From an uncultured Ruminococcus sp. (GTDB lineage Bacteria; Bacillota; Clostridia; Oscillospirales; Ruminococcaceae), in assembly GCA_947589205.1 (NCBI GenBank), contig CANQCJ010000034.1:1-14708 (forward strand): 14,708 nt of DNA. Direction: 5' to 3'. Under the pieces are notes generated by a model. It was given only the letters and a program-made list of their open reading frames with translations, made no database searches and was not told the DNA's origin. Position numbers and translations under genes: made by a program. This document shows, piece by piece, positions 13,264-14,708 of the stretch (the stretch's first letter is position 1; each line of letters starts with the position of its first letter).

Positions 13264-13313
13264 GTATTCAAGATAAAAAACACCGGTGAAATTTTATCAA
13301 GGAGAAATCAGAA

Positions 13314-14018
13314 ATGGAAAAAGTAAAGGTCTTGGTGACCGACGACGACCGCGATATTGTACGCGCTATAGCAAAGCTTCTCGAGCTGGAGGGCTTTGAC
13401 ACCGTTAAAGCCTACAACGGCCTGGAAGCGCTCGACGCGCTCAATACCTACAGCGACATAAAGCTTGTTATAATAGATATTATGATGCCGCAGCTTGACG
13501 GTCTTTCGGCTATAATGAAAATTCGGGAAAAGAGAAATATACCCGTACTCGTTTTGTCGGCAAAATCCGAGGACAGCGACAAGGTGCTCGGATTGTCTAT
13601 CGGAGCGGACGACTATATCACCAAGCCCTACAGCCCCGCCGAGCTTACCGCAAGAGTCAAGGCTATGCTTAGACGATACACGATGTTAGGGAGCGAAACG
13701 GCGGACAAAACGGAGGTCATAACGGTAGGCGGTCTGAGCTATAATAAAAAAGAAAAAACCCTGACCGTAGACGGCGAGCCCGTAAGACTGACGGCTAAGG
13801 AGCTAAGCATTATGGAGCTTTTTATGAGCAACCCCGGACAGATCTTTTCGGCAGAGCAGATCTATTCAAAGGTGTGGAACTCTCAGGCTTACGCCGTGGA
13901 AAATACTGTTATGGTACATATCAGACATCTGCGGGAGAAAATAGAAATAGATCCGCGCGAACCAAAATACATAAAGGTGGTGTGGGGAATTGGGTATAAG
14001 CTTGAAAAAAATCACTGA
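13314..14018 (+). CDS. OmpR/PhoB-family response regulator
   Basis: A 234-residue two-component regulator. The receiver domain (1-122) has the acidic pair Asp10/Asp11, phosphoacceptor Asp55 in IIDIMMP, Ser82 in VLSAKS, and Lys104 in ITKPYSP. The C-terminal winged-helix DNA-binding domain (about 135-231) shows LTAKELSIMELFMSNPGQIFSAEQIYSKVW and the recognition/wing part VMVHIRHLREKIE...YIKVVWGIGYKLE. Both domains are complete and of normal length, close in style to VanR/PhoP-type regulators of Bacillota. AAGGAG 10 bases before the ATG supports the start. Its 3' end overlaps the next gene by 17 bases, so regulator and sensor are made together. Target genes and signal cannot be inferred. Confidence 0.96.
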   Translation: MEKVKVLVTDDDRDIVRAIAKLLELEGFDTVKAYNGLEALDALNTYSDIKLVIIDIMMPQLDGLSAIMKIREKRNIPVLVLSAKSEDSDKVLGLSIGADDYITKPYSPAELTARVKAMLRRYTMLGSETADKTEVITVGGLSYNKKEKTLTVDGEPVRLTAKELSIMELFMSNPGQIFSAEQIYSKVWNSQAYAVENTVMVHIRHLREKIEIDPREPKYIKVVWGIGYKLEKNH

Positions 14019-14708
14019 CGTTATCTTTTCAAAAAGACTTTTGCAGATACTTGCGGTTATCTGCGCGCTCGCGGCCGCGGCGTTTTCGGCGATAGAACCG
14101 TTTTATATTATGGCGTATAACAATTACTACAGTATCCTGAAAACGTCCGATCTCGAGCCGTCGGATATAGGATATATCATGTATACCGCTCCTTTCAATT
14201 ATGATACCGAGGAGGACGAACCGGCTTCCGCTCAGACGGTGGGCACCTTGAAATCAAACTATTGCAGGGATATAGTTTACGCCGATCTTTGTATGCTCGG
14301 TACGGTATATCTGAAAAACTGCCAAAACGGCAAATACACCGGCACTCCGCAATTGTACGAAAATTTGTACTATTCATTTTACGGCGTGGACGATGCCGAG
14401 GATTCGCCCGCTCTGAAGATCGAACAGACGCAGTATACCATTAAAAATATCGACAACGATCTGTATTATTTTTATGTAGCTTACGGCGACCAGAGGCTTA
14501 CCAACATCGAGGAATTTAAAAACAAAACTCCGTCTCAAATTTACGAAGAAAGCAAAAGCGGCTTTTCAAAATATGAATTTAACGAAAGCTACTATCTGCG
14601 CTACCGCGATAATTTTTACAAAAAGACGCTACACAATGAGGACGGTCTCGGCAAGACCGAGGTCTACTACACCGAAGCTGATCCGGCGGGCGGAGCGGCG
14701 CTTACAAG
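14002..14708 (+). CDS. Membrane sensor, probable histidine kinase N-terminus (cut by window end)
   Basis: From a TTG at 14002 an open frame runs 235 codons to the window end: MKKITDVIFSKRLLQILAV... One membrane helix (about residues 13-40, LLQILAVICALAAAAFSAIEPFYIM) follows a basic N-terminus, then a long Tyr-rich extracytoplasmic region with no second membrane helix yet reached. The layout (short cytosolic tail, helix, large sensor domain) and the 17-base overlap with a response-regulator gene point to its cognate sensor kinase. However, no HAMP, H-box or ATPase motif lies within the window, so this rests on context. No in-frame ATG is near; GGGGAATTGGG upstream can serve as a weak ribosome site. 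The sensor domain is not one I recognise. Confidence 0.75.
   Translation, partial: MKKITDVIFSKRLLQILAVICALAAAAFSAIEPFYIMAYNNYYSILKTSDLEPSDIGYIMYTAPFNYDTEEDEPASAQTVGTLKSNYCRDIVYADLCMLGTVYLKNCQNGKYTGTPQLYENLYYSFYGVDDAEDSPALKIEQTQYTIKNIDNDLYYFYVAYGDQRLTNIEEFKNKTPSQIYEESKSGFSKYEFNESYYLRYRDNFYKKTLHNEDGLGKTEVYYTEADPAGGAALT

Overview
The window looks like chromosomal DNA from a Gram-positive, medium-GC Clostridia-type bacterium (Bacillota, plausibly Oscillospirales/Ruminococcaceae). The evidence is purine-rich Shine-Dalgarno sites, occasional TTG starts, near-consensus sigma-A promoters, many rho-independent terminators, a tRNA gene without encoded CCA, and a tandem feoA-feoA-feoB ferrous iron operon. 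No phage, IS element, CRISPR array or rRNA is visible. The species cannot be fixed from the sequence alone.

Layout: (1) 1-2172, minus strand: feoB (3' end outside the window) preceded by two feoA genes and a promoter overlapped by palindromes resembling DtxR-family iron-repressor operators. (2) 2284-2475: tRNA-Arg(CCU) with its own consensus promoter and a terminator, which points both ways. (3) 2533-4499, minus strand: a two-gene operon of a GH113-like glycoside hydrolase and a PfkB-family sugar kinase, joined by TAATG. (4) 4507-7333, plus strand: a DUF5131 (phage Gp37/Gp68) protein fused to a DUF4186 domain, a sugar-phosphate-type nucleotidyltransferase, and an O6-alkylguanine-DNA alkyltransferase. 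(5) 7332-11043: a divergent group of poorly characterised genes. It holds a 628-residue protein with a J-like N-terminus, a long Pro/Ala-rich linker and a C-terminal membrane anchor (minus strand), a charged protein with tandem 30-residue repeats (plus strand), and a 171-residue hypothetical. (6) 11042-11200: a structured intergenic block bounded on the right by a decayed copy of the preceding gene's 3' end. (7) 11219-13212, plus strand: cyclophilin PPIase, a bacterial PH-domain protein, and an FkbM-type methyltransferase with an extra N-terminal Rossmann-like domain. (8) 13209-14708: an OmpR/PhoB-type response regulator overlapping the start of a membrane protein that is probably its histidine kinase, cut by the window end.

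Functional themes are regulated ferrous iron uptake, intracellular glycoside breakdown plus sugar phosphorylation, DNA alkylation repair, protein folding and two-component signalling. I do not see a demonstrable new defence or mobile system. The most unusual items are the DUF5131-DUF4186 fusion, the divergent tail-anchored/repeat-protein pair, the structured element with decayed gene-end duplication at 11042-11200, and the exact 30-bp phasing of the feo operators.
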